From the NCBI GenBank assembly GCA_946887105.1, contig CAMPKJ010000002.1, positions 1 to 64,000 on the forward strand: a stretch of DNA of 64,000 bases, written 5' to 3'. The notes beneath the pieces were generated by a model. That model was not told the DNA's origin. It saw only the letters and a program-made list of their open reading frames with translations, and ran no database searches. The translations under genes and the position numbers were made by a program. Positions 57,815-64,000 of the stretch are shown piece after piece. Each line of letters opens with the position of its first letter. The stretch's first letter is position 1. The stretch comes from an uncultured Acidobacteriota bacterium (GTDB lineage Bacteria > Acidobacteriota > Thermoanaerobaculia > Gp7-AA8).

Positions 57815-59355
57815 CGCTCTCGCGGCGAGAGCTTCTCACCGCGTTTCTCGGAGCACCCTTCGCCGCAATCGCCTGTCGCGAGCGCGTGCCGTCGCTGCCG
57901 CCGGGCGAGCTGGCAGGCGCGTCGCACGAAGTTGGACATCGGCTGCGCGGAGCAGCGCCGCCGCGTCCTTCCGAGTGGGAAGCGCACGACGTCGTGATCG
58001 TCGGCGCGGGCATCGCCGGACTGGCCGCCGCATGGCGGCTCGCGCAGGGTGGCGTTCGCGATGTCGTGCTGCTCGAGCTGGAACCGGAGATCGGTGGCAC
58101 CTCGCGCAGCACCGCCTCCGTTCCGTGGGGCGCGCATTACGTCGTCGCGCCATCGCCGGCCGATCGCGTGTTGACGCAGCTTCTGACCGAGATGGGCGCG
58201 CTCGAAGACGGCGTTCCCGCGGAGCAGTTTCTGGTGCGCGATCCCGAGGAGCGCGTGTTTTATCGCGGACGCTGGTACGAGGGGCTGTACCTGTATGCAG
58301 GCGCATCGCACGAAGACCTGCGCCAGTTGCGCGCCTTCGAGGCGGAGATCGCGCGCTGGTCTGCATGGCGCGATGCGCAGGGGCGGCGCGCGTTCGAGAT
58401 TCCGATGGCGCTCGGCTCCGATGATCCTGAGGTGACGGCGCTCGACACGCTTTCGATGGCGCAGTGGATGGATGCCCGCGGATTCACGTCGCCGCGCTTG
58501 CGATGGTTCGTCGAGTATGCGTGCCGCGATGACTACGGCACGCTGCTGATCGACACCAGCGCGTGGGCAGCAATCTTTTACTTTGCCTCGCGCGATGCGC
58601 GTCCGGTGATCACCTGGCCGGAAGGGAACGGCCGCATCGTGAAGCATCTCGCGCGCTCCGCGCCGGCGCGAACGGGTTGGCTGGCGGCGCACATCAGCCC
58701 CGAAGGAGAAGTGATTGCGTTGCGCGGCAACGAAGTGCGCGGGTTTCGCGCAAGACGCGTGATTTTCGCCGGACCGCAGTTCGTCGCGCGGCGCGTGATT
58801 CCGTCGCGGCAGACGCCGCCGGACTTCACGTATGGATCGTGGATGGTCGCGAACATCACGCTGCGCGCGCGGCCGGCATCGAAAGGATTTCCGCCCGCGT
58901 GGGACAACGTGTTGTACGAGAGCCCATCGCTCGGCTACGTCACCGCGACGCATCAACGCGGCATCGAGTACGGGCCGACCGTGCTGACGTACTACTACCC
59001 GCTATGCGGCTCTGACGCGCATCGCGAGCGCGAGCGCTTGCTCATCGGAGGCCGCGAGGAATGGGCGGAGGTCGCGCTCGCTGATCTATCGCGCGCACAT
59101 CCCGAGATCCGCGAGCTGGCCACGCGCGTCGACGTCATGCGCTGGGGCCACGCCATGGTGCGTCCGCTTCCCCGGTTCGTCTCGAGCGACGCGCGCCGTG
59201 ACGCCGCGCAACCGCACGGCGCGATTCATTTCGCGAACACGGACCTCAGCGGCATCGCACTCTGCGAAGAAGCGCTGCATCACGGAGTACGCGCCGCGGA
59301 AGAAGTACTCGGCTCAGTCCCCTCTCCCCGCTCCGCGGGGAGAGGGTCAGGGTGA
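57811..59355 (+). CDS. Flavin amine oxidase with Tat/lipoprotein-type signal
   Basis: A 514-residue FAD-dependent amine oxidase-like protein. The N-terminus has a twin-arginine motif and lipobox ([17 protein letters not shown]), so a folded FAD protein may be exported and lipid-anchored. FAD-binding: [16 protein letters not shown] and [13 protein letters not shown]. The C-terminal FAD segment reads [20 protein letters not shown]. It could oxidise the polyamine-like product made by the upstream enzyme. The last codons ([12 protein letters not shown] and stop) are supplied by the palindromic repeat at 59317. Confidence 0.88.
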   Translation: MTLSRRELLTAFLGAPFAAIACRERVPSLPPGELAGASHEVGHRLRGAAPPRPSEWEAHDVVIVGAGIAGLAAAWRLAQGGVRDVVLLELEPEIGGTSRSTASVPWGAHYVVAPSPADRVLTQLLTEMGALEDGVPAEQFLVRDPEERVFYRGRWYEGLYLYAGASHEDLRQLRAFEAEIARWSAWRDAQGRRAFEIPMALGSDDPEVTALDTLSMAQWMDARGFTSPRLRWFVEYACRDDYGTLLIDTSAWAAIFYFASRDARPVITWPEGNGRIVKHLARSAPARTGWLAAHISPEGEVIALRGNEVRGFRARRVIFAGPQFVARRVIPSRQTPPDFTYGSWMVANITLRARPASKGFPPAWDNVLYESPSLGYVTATHQRGIEYGPTVLTYYYPLCGSDAHRERERLLIGGREEWAEVALADLSRAHPEIRELATRVDVMRWGHAMVRPLPRFVSSDARRDAAQPHGAIHFANTDLSGIALCEEALHHGVRAAEEVLGSVPSPRSAGRGSG

Positions 59356-59422
59356 GGGGCGAATCTTGCGAAACCTGCGCCCCTCACCCTAACCCTCTCC
59401 CCGCGAAGCGGGGAGAGGGGAC
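59317..59422. repeat. Palindromic intergenic repeat, copy 2 of about 105 bp
   Basis: Same order as the copy at 6866-6970: CTCTCCCCGC hairpin, GGGTGAGGGGCGAATCTTGCG centre, inverse CCCCTCACCC, second CTCTCCCCGC hairpin. Differences are a few bases in the loops and centre. It lies between two convergent operons and provides the stop codon of the amine oxidase gene. Confidence 0.85.
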
Positions 59423-59466
59423 TGGCTCGCCCGACGCCGAAGGCGCATTACACCGGCACCCCGCAC

Positions 59467-60561
59467 TCACGCCTCGCCGAACAGGAACAGCAACATCATC
59501 ACGATCGTGGCGATGGTGATGATCAGCAACGTCACCTTGATCCACGACCACGGTGCCGTTCCCGTGCACTTGCCGGTCACTCCGTTCACGAGAAACCGGT
59601 AGGGTGTGCCGTGATAGTCGTACGCGGCCACCCAGATCGGCAGCAGCGCGTTCTTGTACGCCACCGCGTCGAAGACGGTCTGCACCTGAAGGTTGCGATG
59701 CGTGTCGCCGGGCACGCGACTCGCGCACGCGGCGCGGATCTCACCGCGCATGCGCGTCTTCGCCGTCTCCAGCGCCTCCGGCAGATCGATGGCATTCTCC
59801 TCGGCCAGAAATCCGGAGAGATACGACGGCTCGTACGGCGTCAGATCCGCGGTCGGGAACGGCTCCAGTTTCTGGCAGAGCGTGTCGTCGATGCCACGCG
59901 ATGCCGGAACCGGAACATCATCGAAGAAAAGCTGCAGCATTCCGGAGGCGGGCTCCCAGCGAACGCGACGCTCGCGTTTGCTCACCATGCGCCCGTTTTC
60001 GCGCACCTGTACGGTCACGTAGTAGTAGTAACCGGCTTCGGCGGTCCACCATGAATCGGTCGCGGCGTCGAACGTCCAGAAGGGGATGTACGCGCCCTGC
60101 ATCGCGTTGACGCGCGACGCGCGTTTCAGATCGTTCGGCCGCAGCCAGAGGCTGTGCAGCCATTTCCGGAACGACTGCAGCGCCGACTCGCGGGTGATGC
60201 GGAACGGCAGCAAGCCCTCGGGTCGCACGACCGCGGCATTCGGCGGCGCCTCGACCACGGCGGAGGTTCCGCAGAACGCGCAGGCGCTGGCCGAGACGTG
60301 CGGATCGAGCGTCGTGTGCGCGCCGCAGCGCTTGCAGGCGATGACCTTTCGCTCCGCGCCCCAGCCGAGGTCGCGCGGCGCGCGCAGCGCCGCGTCGACC
60401 GGCTTCTCGAGGATGCGCTCGGCCGACGGCTCCACCGACTTCGTGAAGCCGCAATACTCGCAACGCAGCGCCGTGACGCCGGGCGCCCAGCGAAGGTCCG
60501 CGCCGCAGCTCTCGCACGGAAACTTGCGGACCTTCGCTTTTGCGACTGCTTCTGCCGTCAT
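59467..60561 (-). CDS. Zinc-ribbon membrane protein (YdjG-like)
   Basis: A 364-residue protein. Two N-terminal zinc ribbons (FPCESCGADLRW with RCEYCGF; ACKRCGAHT with ACAFCGT) precede a beta-rich central domain (GAYIPFWTFDAATDSWWTAE). One C-terminal membrane helix (WIKVTLLIITIATIVMMLLF) ends it. In B. subtilis the like-built YdjG, with YdjH, recruits PspA and YdjI to the membrane. Start ATG shares a base with the stop of the SPFH gene. The operon is convergent with the polyamine-like operon. Confidence 0.8.
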   Translation of the reverse strand: MTAEAVAKAKVRKFPCESCGADLRWAPGVTALRCEYCGFTKSVEPSAERILEKPVDAALRAPRDLGWGAERKVIACKRCGAHTTLDPHVSASACAFCGTSAVVEAPPNAAVVRPEGLLPFRITRESALQSFRKWLHSLWLRPNDLKRASRVNAMQGAYIPFWTFDAATDSWWTAEAGYYYYVTVQVRENGRMVSKRERRVRWEPASGMLQLFFDDVPVPASRGIDDTLCQKLEPFPTADLTPYEPSYLSGFLAEENAIDLPEALETAKTRMRGEIRAACASRVPGDTHRNLQVQTVFDAVAYKNALLPIWVAAYDYHGTPYRFLVNGVTGKCTGTAPWSWIKVTLLIITIATIVMMLLFLFGEA

Positions 60562-61685
60562 TACTGCGCCGGCGGTGGCGGAGGCGGAGGCATCGTGCCG
60601 CCGCCCAGATCGAGCTCGCTGTACGTGTCCAGCGGAGCCCAGCCCGCGGCGCCGGGACGCCAGGCCTGCGTCGACTTCGTCACCTGGCCGCTGCTGACCA
60701 TCGCCTTCAGCGCGTCATCCGTGTACGGACCGTACGTCTTGCCGTCGATCGCCAGCGACCAGCGCGGAGTGTGGGACGGAGCGCCCGGAGGCGGCGGCGG
60801 GGCGGACGAGCCGGACGGCGCCGGCGGTGCGTTGAACGCTCCCGCCATCGTCTGTCCGATGGCCATGCCCGCGCCGATGCCCGCGCCTGCGCCGGCGAGA
60901 CCGCCGGGGTTCGCCGCGGCGACTTTGATCGACTCCGCGGTCTGCATTTGCGCGTACTGGCCGAGCCGGTCGCCGAACACGCCCAGCTTCGTGCGCTGAT
61001 CGATGGCCGCCTCGACTTCTTCCGGCAGTGAAACGTTATCGATGTTGAACCGCGACAGCTCCAGACCATAGCCGGCGAACTGCGGCGCCAGCTCTTTCTG
61101 TGCGAGTGTGGCCAGCTCGCGGTAGCTCGACGCGAGATCGAGCGCCGCGATCTTCGCCTCCGCCACGATGTCGGAGAAATGGCTGACGATCGTGGAGCGA
61201 AGCTGCCCGAGGATGTCTTCGGTGGTGGTCAGGCCCTGCGTGCCCACCACGGTCTGGAAGAACGTCTTCGGATCGGAGATGCGGATCGCGTACGTGCCGA
61301 ACGCGCGCATGCGGATCATGCCGAACTCCGCGTCGCGCATCATCACCGGGTTCTGCGTGCCCCACTTGAGGTCCGTGAACAGACGCGTGTTGAAGAAGTA
61401 GACCTCCGCCTTGAACGGACTGTCGAAGCCGTACTTCCAGCTCCGCAGCGTGGTCATCACCGGCATGTTCTGCGTGGACAGCTCGTAGCGGCCCGGCTTG
61501 AACAGATCGGCGGCTTCGCCTTCATTGATGAACAGCGCCACCTGGTTTTCGCGCACGGTGAGCTGCGCGCCCATCTTGATCTCCTGGTCGTGAACGGGAA
61601 ACCGGTAGACGAGCGTATTGCTGCTGTCATCGAGCCACTCGATGATCTGGATGAACTCGTTTCTGATTGCGTCGAACAGACCCAT
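60561..61685 (-). CDS. SPFH/YdjI-like protein with C-terminal GYF_2 domain
   Basis: A 374-residue protein with an SPFH-like domain of the YdjI (virion-core-like) group: MGLFDAIRNEFIQIIEWLDD, LVYRFPVHDQEIKMGAQLTV, VALFINEGEAADLFKPGRYE and a coiled-coil helix (EEVEAAIDQRTKLGVFGDRL). A Gly/Ala-rich stretch follows. The C-terminal GYF_2/DUF4339 domain reads WSLAIDGKTYGPYTDDALKA and PGAAGWAPLD. The end is Pro-rich. Flotillin-like scaffolds of this type coat the membrane under stress. Confidence 0.88.
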   Translation of the reverse strand: MGLFDAIRNEFIQIIEWLDDSSNTLVYRFPVHDQEIKMGAQLTVRENQVALFINEGEAADLFKPGRYELSTQNMPVMTTLRSWKYGFDSPFKAEVYFFNTRLFTDLKWGTQNPVMMRDAEFGMIRMRAFGTYAIRISDPKTFFQTVVGTQGLTTTEDILGQLRSTIVSHFSDIVAEAKIAALDLASSYRELATLAQKELAPQFAGYGLELSRFNIDNVSLPEEVEAAIDQRTKLGVFGDRLGQYAQMQTAESIKVAAANPGGLAGAGAGIGAGMAIGQTMAGAFNAPPAPSGSSAPPPPPGAPSHTPRWSLAIDGKTYGPYTDDALKAMVSSGQVTKSTQAWRPGAAGWAPLDTYSELDLGGGTMPPPPPPPAQ

Positions 61686-61737
61686 GTCAGTGACCTCCGT
61701 TTGTGTCGGTGAATAGTACGTGGAAATCGGCGGATTG

Positions 61738-61950
61738 TTATTGGTTGCCGTCCAGCACTTCCAGCACTTCCACCATCCCGCCGCGCATCCGGATCAGGAC
61801 GGTGCGGTCGAAGGCGTCGCGCACCCAGATCCGGCTGGCCGGGTCGGTGGAATCCAGCGAGTCGACGCGGGCGATCAGGTCGTCGGGCGAGTCGATCGTT
61901 TCGCAGGCGCCGTCGTCGCTGATCACACGGATCGGAAATTCCGGAGACAT
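61738..61950 (-). CDS. 70-residue acidic protein, unknown function
   Basis: A small acidic protein (EFPIRVISDDGACETIDSPD, then a hydrophobic/charged end VLIRMRGGMVEVLEVLDG). It looks like a compact alpha-beta domain. The ATG at 61950 has TATAGT 7 bases upstream, and the SPFH gene follows 52 bases later, so it probably heads the SPFH operon. No family was recognised. Confidence 0.6.
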   Translation of the reverse strand: MSPEFPIRVISDDGACETIDSPDDLIARVDSLDSTDPASRIWVRDAFDRTVLIRMRGGMVEVLEVLDGNQ

Positions 61951-61957
61951 CGTCTAG

Positions 61958-61963
61958 ACTATA
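61958..61963 (-). promoter_or_regulatory. -10 box (TATAGT) of the SPFH operon
   Basis: Minus-strand TATAGT ends 7 bases before the ATG at 61950, consistent with a leaderless first gene. Confidence 0.5.
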
Positions 61964-61979
61964 GATCCTCGCTCGCTGG

Positions 61980-62069
61980 AGTTCCTCGGGTTCCTCGGAG
62001 TGCCTCGGAAGTCCCTCGGCGATGCAATAGCTCCGAGGGACCGAGGAACTCCGAGGAACCGAGGAACCG
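61980..62069. repeat. TTCCTCGG inverted-array element F, upstream of the YebC gene
   Basis: Units TTCCTCGG (61982, 61991), TGCCTCGG (62001) and TCCCTCGG (62012), spacer CGATGCAATAGCT, then CCGAGGGA (62033) and CCGAGGAA (62041, 62051, 62059). The variant TCCCTCGG faces its exact complement CCGAGGGA across the spacer, keeping the stem paired. Confidence 0.95.
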
Positions 62070-62108
62070 CCCACGAGCTCAGCAGTTCAAAATCCGCAAG
62101 GAGTTCCC

Positions 62109-62855
62109 ATGTCCGGCCACAGCAAATGGAGCACGATCAAGCACAAAAAGGGTGCTGCCGACGCCAAGCGCGGCAAGGTCTTCACCCGCATCATCAAGGA
62201 AATGACCGTCGCCGCACGGCTGGGCGGCGGCGATCCGGAAGCCAACCCGCGGCTGCGTTCCGCCGTCGCCGAGGCCAAGGCCAGCAACATGCCCAAGGAC
62301 AACATCGAGCGCGCCATCAAGCGCGGCACCGGTGAGCTCGAAGGCGCCCAGTACGAAGAGGTCACGTACGAGGGGTACGGTCCGGGCGGCGTGGCCATCA
62401 TCGTCGAGGCGCTGACGGACAACACCAACCGCACCACGCCCGAGATCCGGCACATGTTCGAGAAGCACGGCGGCAACTTCGGCGCGCAGGGCTCCGTGCG
62501 CTTCCAGTTCGACCGCAAGGGCTACTTCGCCGTCGAGAAGAGCGCCGTCAGCGAAGACAAGCTGATGGAAGTGGCGCTCGAAGCGGGTGCCGACGACCTG
62601 CAGACCGATGACCCGGAAGTCTTCGAGGTCTATACGCGTCCGGAGAGCTTCGAAACGGTCCGCCAGGCGCTGGAGGCGGCGAAGATTCCCACCGTCGACG
62701 CGAAGATCGAAATGGTCCCCGCGAATTACGTCTCGCTCGATGAGGCCAAGGCCAAGCAGGTCATGCGTCTCCTCGAAGTGCTCGACGATCACGACGACAC
62801 GCAGAACGTCTGGTCGAACTTCGACGTCCCGCAGGAGATGATGGAGTCAGCGTAG
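62109..62855 (+). CDS. YebC/PmpR (TACO1) family protein
   Basis: A 248-residue member of the YebC family, described both as transcriptional regulators and as factors that ease translation of stalling sequences. N-terminus [20 protein letters not shown], central [20 protein letters not shown] and [17 protein letters not shown] are diagnostic. AAGGAG lies just before the ATG. It is usually next to ruvC in many genomes, but not here. It overlaps the convergent MFS gene by 9 bases. Confidence 0.95.
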   Translation: MSGHSKWSTIKHKKGAADAKRGKVFTRIIKEMTVAARLGGGDPEANPRLRSAVAEAKASNMPKDNIERAIKRGTGELEGAQYEEVTYEGYGPGGVAIIVEALTDNTNRTTPEIRHMFEKHGGNFGAQGSVRFQFDRKGYFAVEKSAVSEDKLMEVALEAGADDLQTDDPEVFEVYTRPESFETVRQALEAAKIPTVDAKIEMVPANYVSLDEAKAKQVMRLLEVLDDHDDTQNVWSNFDVPQEMMESA

Positions 62856-64000
62856 GACCGTTTCCGAAGAGCGCCGCGTCGCCACGACCGCGGTGACCGC
62901 AGCCATCGCCAGCGCCGCGCCGGTGTAGAACGCGGCTGCTGGCGAGACCTGCTGGTAGATCAGGCCGAAGATGGCCGTCCCGATCAGCACGCACACTCCG
63001 TTCGTGAGGTAGTACACGCCGAAGGTCTTTCCGCGCGCTTCCACCGGCGCGAGATCGGCCACCCACGCGCGCTCGGCACCCTCGGCCAGCGTGAAAGGAA
63101 TCGCGTACAAGACGAACAGCACCACGAAGGACGTGAGTGTCTTCGCGAACGGAAAGAGCGCGTAGATCGCCGCGTAAACCGTCCACCCCGCGATGAGCAG
63201 GTAGCGCCGGTCGACGCGATCGGAGAGCGCGCCCGCGCGCGTCGAGAAGAGCGACTTGATCACGTGATGCGCCGCCCACAGCAGCGGCAGCATCGCCGTC
63301 GAGACACCGGCCGCGTGCGCCTGCAGCAGCAGGAAGGCGTCGGAGGAGTTGGCGAGGGAGAAGAGGGCGATGGCGATCAAGGCCCGTTTGAACGATGAAC
63401 GAGGAACGAGGAACGTTGAAGCCGCGACGCTGCCGGTCTTTTCATCGTTCCTCGTTCCTCGTTCATCGTTCGCCTTCGTCTCGCGAAGCAACAGCGCGAG
63501 CATCAACACTCCCGCCGCGCCCGGGAGCACCGCGAACAGGAACGTCGCACGCAGCGAGAATCCCAGTCCCTGCAGGAGCAGCACGGCCAGCAGCGGACCG
63601 ACGATCGCGCCGGTGTGGTCGAGCGCGCGATGGAAGCCGTACGCGCGGCCGCGTTCCTCGCGCGGCGTGACGTCGGAGATCAGCGCGTCGCGCGGAGCGG
63701 AGCGGATCCCTTTGCCGGTGCGGTCGATCAGGCGCGCGGCAAGCACGAGCGGCCAGAGCGTCGCCGCGGCAATCAGCAATCGCGAGGCCGCCGCCAGCGC
63801 GTAGCCGGCCACAACCATCGGCTTGCGCTGCTTCACGCGATCGGACCAGACGCCGCCGAAGTACTTGAGGATCGACGCCATCCCGTCCGCGATTCCCTCG
63901 ATCAGTCCGATCACCACCGGCGTCGCGCCGAGGGTCGTGCTCAGAAAAATCGGCAGCAGCGGATAGATCAACTCGCTGGCCGCGTCATTGAGCAACGCCG
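62847..64000 (-). CDS. MFS transporter, N-terminus outside window, with in-frame repeat
   Basis: About 384 codons are visible; the frame continues past the right edge, so the true start is missing. Twelve-helix major facilitator pattern with [20 protein letters not shown], the A-like loop [16 protein letters not shown] and [12 protein letters not shown] after the second half starts. The loop between helices 6 and 7 contains [20 protein letters not shown] then LVPRSSF, encoded by a 26-bp inverted array. Substrate unknown. Confidence 0.87.
   Translation of the reverse strand, partial: ALLNDAASELIYPLLPIFLSTTLGATPVVIGLIEGIADGMASILKYFGGVWSDRVKQRKPMVVAGYALAAASRLLIAAATLWPLVLAARLIDRTGKGIRSAPRDALISDVTPREERGRAYGFHRALDHTGAIVGPLLAVLLLQGLGFSLRATFLFAVLPGAAGVLMLALLLRETKANDERGTRNDEKTGSVAASTFLVPRSSFKRALIAIALFSLANSSDAFLLLQAHAAGVSTAMLPLLWAAHHVIKSLFSTRAGALSDRVDRRYLLIAGWTVYAAIYALFPFAKTLTSFVVLFVLYAIPFTLAEGAERAWVADLAPVEARGKTFGVYYLTNGVCVLIGTAIFGLIYQQVSPAAAFYTGAALAMAAVTAVVATRRSSETVLR
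63390..63471. repeat. GAACGAG-type inverted-array element inside the MFS gene
   Basis: GAACGATGAACGAGGAACG and the following AGGAACG (63390-63415) are matched by an exact 26-base inverted copy at 63446-63471, around a 30-base spacer. It is in frame in the central loop of the transporter. Same layout as the TTCCTCGG elements but a different unit. Confidence 0.93.

Noticed and set aside
1..64000. tRNA and rRNA genes
   Set aside because: Scanning both strands for GGTTCRAATCC-type T-arms with paired acceptor stems and for rRNA signature sequences gave none that held up by eye.

Overview
The window is GC-rich, densely coded bacterial chromosome from a Gram-negative cell. It carries a TonB-dependent receptor with a carboxypeptidase-regulatory-like N-terminal domain, an ImuA/ImuB/DnaE2 mutasome, a GWxTD-domain protein, LytS/LytTR signalling and many secreted beta-helix proteins. 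This mix resembles Acidobacteriota, perhaps a Thermoanaerobaculia-like lineage. That is inference from gene content; there is no rRNA here. No tRNA, rRNA, CRISPR array, prophage or transposase gene was seen.

Layout. 1-3295: tail-less GWxTD gene, then a four-gene operon of two LiaF-like membrane proteins, a LytS-type kinase and a LytTR regulator. 3299-9592 (minus): a SLOG plus 2TM-type protein, a cupredoxin lipoprotein, an AI-2E family exporter, a small anchored protein and a YfhO-like membrane protein. 9629-12046: prs, ribosomal protein L25 and a TlpA-like lipoprotein. 12072-19406: a RelE/ParE-type toxin-antitoxin pair, a nucleotidyltransferase, a single-domain response regulator, a glutaredoxin-pterin dehydratase fusion, a beta-helix protein, a second AI-2E protein, a VOC protein and a secreted protein. 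19400-29748: dnaE2, a large secreted protein, a DEAD-box helicase, a DMT-type transporter and imuB-imuA. 30090-38483: an M43-like protease, a rhodanese, zapA, a probable 6S RNA, rny, ymdB, an AIM24 protein, an RluA-type pseudouridine synthase and glpX. 38572-44311: three tandem paralogous secreted beta-helix proteins. 44363-50648: glutaryl-CoA dehydrogenase, a membrane glycosyltransferase, a methyltransferase, GT2, a YdjC-type deacetylase and a beta-decarboxylating dehydrogenase. 50680-53423: an ABM monooxygenase and a TonB receptor. 53612-61950: two convergent operons forming a membrane-linked polyamine-like and SPFH cluster. 62109-64000: a YebC-family gene and a truncated MFS gene.

The most interesting gene system is 53612-61950. 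One operon joins AdoMet decarboxylase, a DUF4178/zinc-ribbon membrane protein, a 58-residue peptide, a DUF350 protein, a membrane-embedded spermidine-synthase-like enzyme and a Tat-type lipoprotein amine oxidase. These genes mostly overlap at GTGA or ATGA junctions. Facing them are a YdjG-like zinc-ribbon protein and a YdjI-like SPFH/GYF_2 protein. I infer that a decarboxylated-AdoMet-derived aminopropyl product is made at, and oxidised outside, the membrane as part of envelope maintenance.

Two genome-wide habits stand out. First, at least 15 start codons lie 6-12 bases after a TANNNT box, which suggests leaderless or nearly leaderless transcripts. Second, the DNA is littered with elements built as a short tandem array, a spacer and the inverted array. 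Six copies use the octamer TTCCTCGG, one uses a GAACGAG-type unit and one uses an AT-rich ATTGAAA unit. Four of these eight lie in frame inside genes (YfhO, DEAD helicase, ImuA, MFS). A separate pair of about 105-bp palindromic repeats sits near 6.9 kb and 59.4 kb.
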